Of a DNA stretch of 14,221 nt, positions 13,385 through 14,221 are shown piece by piece. The notes beneath the pieces are model-generated. The model was given only the letters and a program-made list of their open reading frames with translations. It did no database searches and was not told the DNA's origin. Positions within the stretch are counted from its first letter, which is position 1; every line of letters starts with the position of its first letter. Both the position numbers and the translations under genes were made by a program. The stretch comes from Patescibacteria group bacterium (GTDB lineage: Bacteria; Patescibacteriota; Minisyncoccia; Phycocordibacterales; UBA5272): NCBI GenBank assembly GCA_030837425.1, contig JAUPLJ010000007.1, positions 1 through 14,221 of the forward strand, given 5' to 3'.

Positions 13385-14221
13385 TTATCTTTCTATAGGG
13401 AGATTTGAAGGAGATGAGGATTTAACTGAGTCAATTCTTGGTAATGATGGAGTCGCTGCCACTTCACCTGGGAAGTGATAAAGAGTCGCCAATTCTTCCA
13501 CATTTAAAGCAATTCCGTCTAATCCTATTGTCGAACTAAATGGATGAAATAACACATTCCAAAAAGTTGAGACTAATTTTCTATTTATATTTGGAGAATT
13601 AAAAAACATAATATCAAACATGTGTTTCTCTTTATCACTCTTCTTCTTATTTAGAGAACCTTTATTAAAACTGAAAAGTCCGTCTCTGTCTTTAAGATCA
13701 TCATACATGTTCTCTTTTCTCCATGGTATTAATCTTTTAAATGTGTTTTCCCAATTAAAGTCAAATGGATCTGTCACGTTACTTGGTCTCAAAGTATTAA
13801 ATCCATCCTCATTAAATGGCTTCATAAATCCCATAACTATAGGTATTCTGCTTCCTAATTCTTTTCCTGACTCAGCCACATAGACGGTACGAATAATAGC
13901 AAATACTTGTGGTTTAGACATTTTTCTTTGTATAGATTCTATATTTTTTTTAGCATCATCTTCTCTCTCATTCATTGGAATAGGTTTTGATTCTGCTAGA
14001 TCTCTTGCATATACAAGCTCGACTTTTTCCATAACTGCGTCTTTTATAATCTTTCCATCTTTATCTTTAACTGCTGGTTCTTTAATTTTTTCTATTGTTT
14101 TAGGAAGTCCATATTCATCCAAACCGATTGATTCTTTTTTCTTTTTTAAAGACCATTTTGTTTTATATTTCTCTAATTCCAGTTTTACTAAATCAGATAA
14201 TTTTTTTCCTTTTTCTGTATT
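13385..14221 (-). CDS. Partial gene: type IV secretion ATPase-associated protein (C-terminal part)
   Basis: The reading frame stays open to the right edge, so at least 279 codons are visible and the start lies outside. The apparent start at 14122 is an internal TTG; the 33 codons before it are continuous and free of stops. Visible features are a segment KKNIESIQRKMSKPQVFAII followed by RTVYVAES, an aromatic-rich middle (DPFDFNWENTFKRLIPW), and a C-terminus with NVEELATLYHFPG, TPSLPRI and SPSNLP. From family knowledge, this C-terminal pattern resembles the segment preceding the ATPase domain of TraG/VirD4- or DUF87-like type IV secretion proteins found in Patescibacteria and some Gram-positives. 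Here the protein stops right after SNLPIER, with no P-loop or ATPase domain. It is either a separate partner subunit or a truncated form. The next gene is mltG, not an ATPase, and no ATPase remnant is seen after the stop. The family assignment is moderate. Confidence 0.6.
   Translation of the reverse strand, partial: NTEKGKKLSDLVKLELEKYKTKWSLKKKKESIGLDEYGLPKTIEKIKEPAVKDKDGKIIKDAVMEKVELVYARDLAESKPIPMNEREDDAKKNIESIQRKMSKPQVFAIIRTVYVAESGKELGSRIPIVMGFMKPFNEDGFNTLRPSNVTDPFDFNWENTFKRLIPWRKENMYDDLKDRDGLFSFNKGSLNKKKSDKEKHMFDIMFFNSPNINRKLVSTFWNVLFHPFSSTIGLDGIALNVEELATLYHFPGEVAATPSLPRIDSVKSSSPSNLPIER

Noticed and set aside
14120..14122. TTG as the start codon of the right-hand gene
   Set aside because: The frame is open for 33 more codons up to the window edge and there is no start signal before the TTG, so the gene is partial rather than starting here.
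1..14221. CRISPR arrays, tRNA or rRNA genes, insertion sequences, integrase or toxin-antitoxin genes
   Set aside because: I looked on both strands for regularly spaced repeats, cloverleaf-type sequences and recombinase or transposase motifs and saw none.

Overview
The window is AT-rich DNA carrying nine genes, seven of them complete core or housekeeping genes. All but one lie on the minus strand. Several things point to the Candidate Phyla Radiation (Patescibacteria), probably a Parcubacteria-like lineage: the compact RNA polymerase subunits (RpoB 1083 aa, RpoC 1201 aa, without the large lineage-specific insertions of E. coli), rpoBC placed without the usual rplKAJL genes upstream, and a protein at the right edge that resembles the type IV secretion ATPase-associated proteins common in that group. 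The taxonomic call is an inference; there is no 16S gene or tRNA here to anchor it.

Layout from left to right. Positions 1-144 are non-coding and hold a good minus-strand promoter that reads out of the window. Next is dnaG (primase, minus). A divergent intergenic region follows, with a consensus sigma70-type promoter for a small plus-strand gene encoding a one-helix membrane protein of unknown function. That gene ends in a perfect 19-bp inverted repeat and converges on rpoC through a shared hairpin terminator. rpoC and rpoB (minus) follow, with rpoB transcribed first. A 328-bp region then holds a long rpoB leader, the rpoB promoter and the terminator of an aquaporin gene. Beyond it are the aquaporin, mnmA (tRNA 2-thiouridylase), a DnaQ-like exonuclease and mltG (peptidoglycan-chain terminating transglycosylase). 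Last come a palindrome-rich, REP-like intergenic element and the C-terminal part of a gene that runs off the right edge.

Transcription units inferred from spacing and signals: rpoB-rpoC as one unit ending at the bidirectional hairpin at 2390-2421; exonuclease-mnmA as a tightly coupled pair (one base apart); aquaporin, mltG and dnaG each with their own promoter-like motif. Several genes carry an extended -10 motif (TGnTAtaAT) only 11-17 bases before the start codon, and no complete gene here has a recognisable Shine-Dalgarno sequence. Leaderless or very-short-leader, SD-independent translation may therefore be the rule in this organism.

Functionally the window covers replication priming, transcription, tRNA modification, nucleic acid proofreading or repair, cell-wall processing, water or solute permeation and possibly type IV secretion. 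I did not find an obviously new multi-gene defence or mobile system. The points most worth following up are the remodelled rifamycin pocket of RpoB, the atypical aquaporin selectivity filter, the leaderless/SD-less gene starts, the structured rpoB leader and the two conspicuous inverted-repeat structures.
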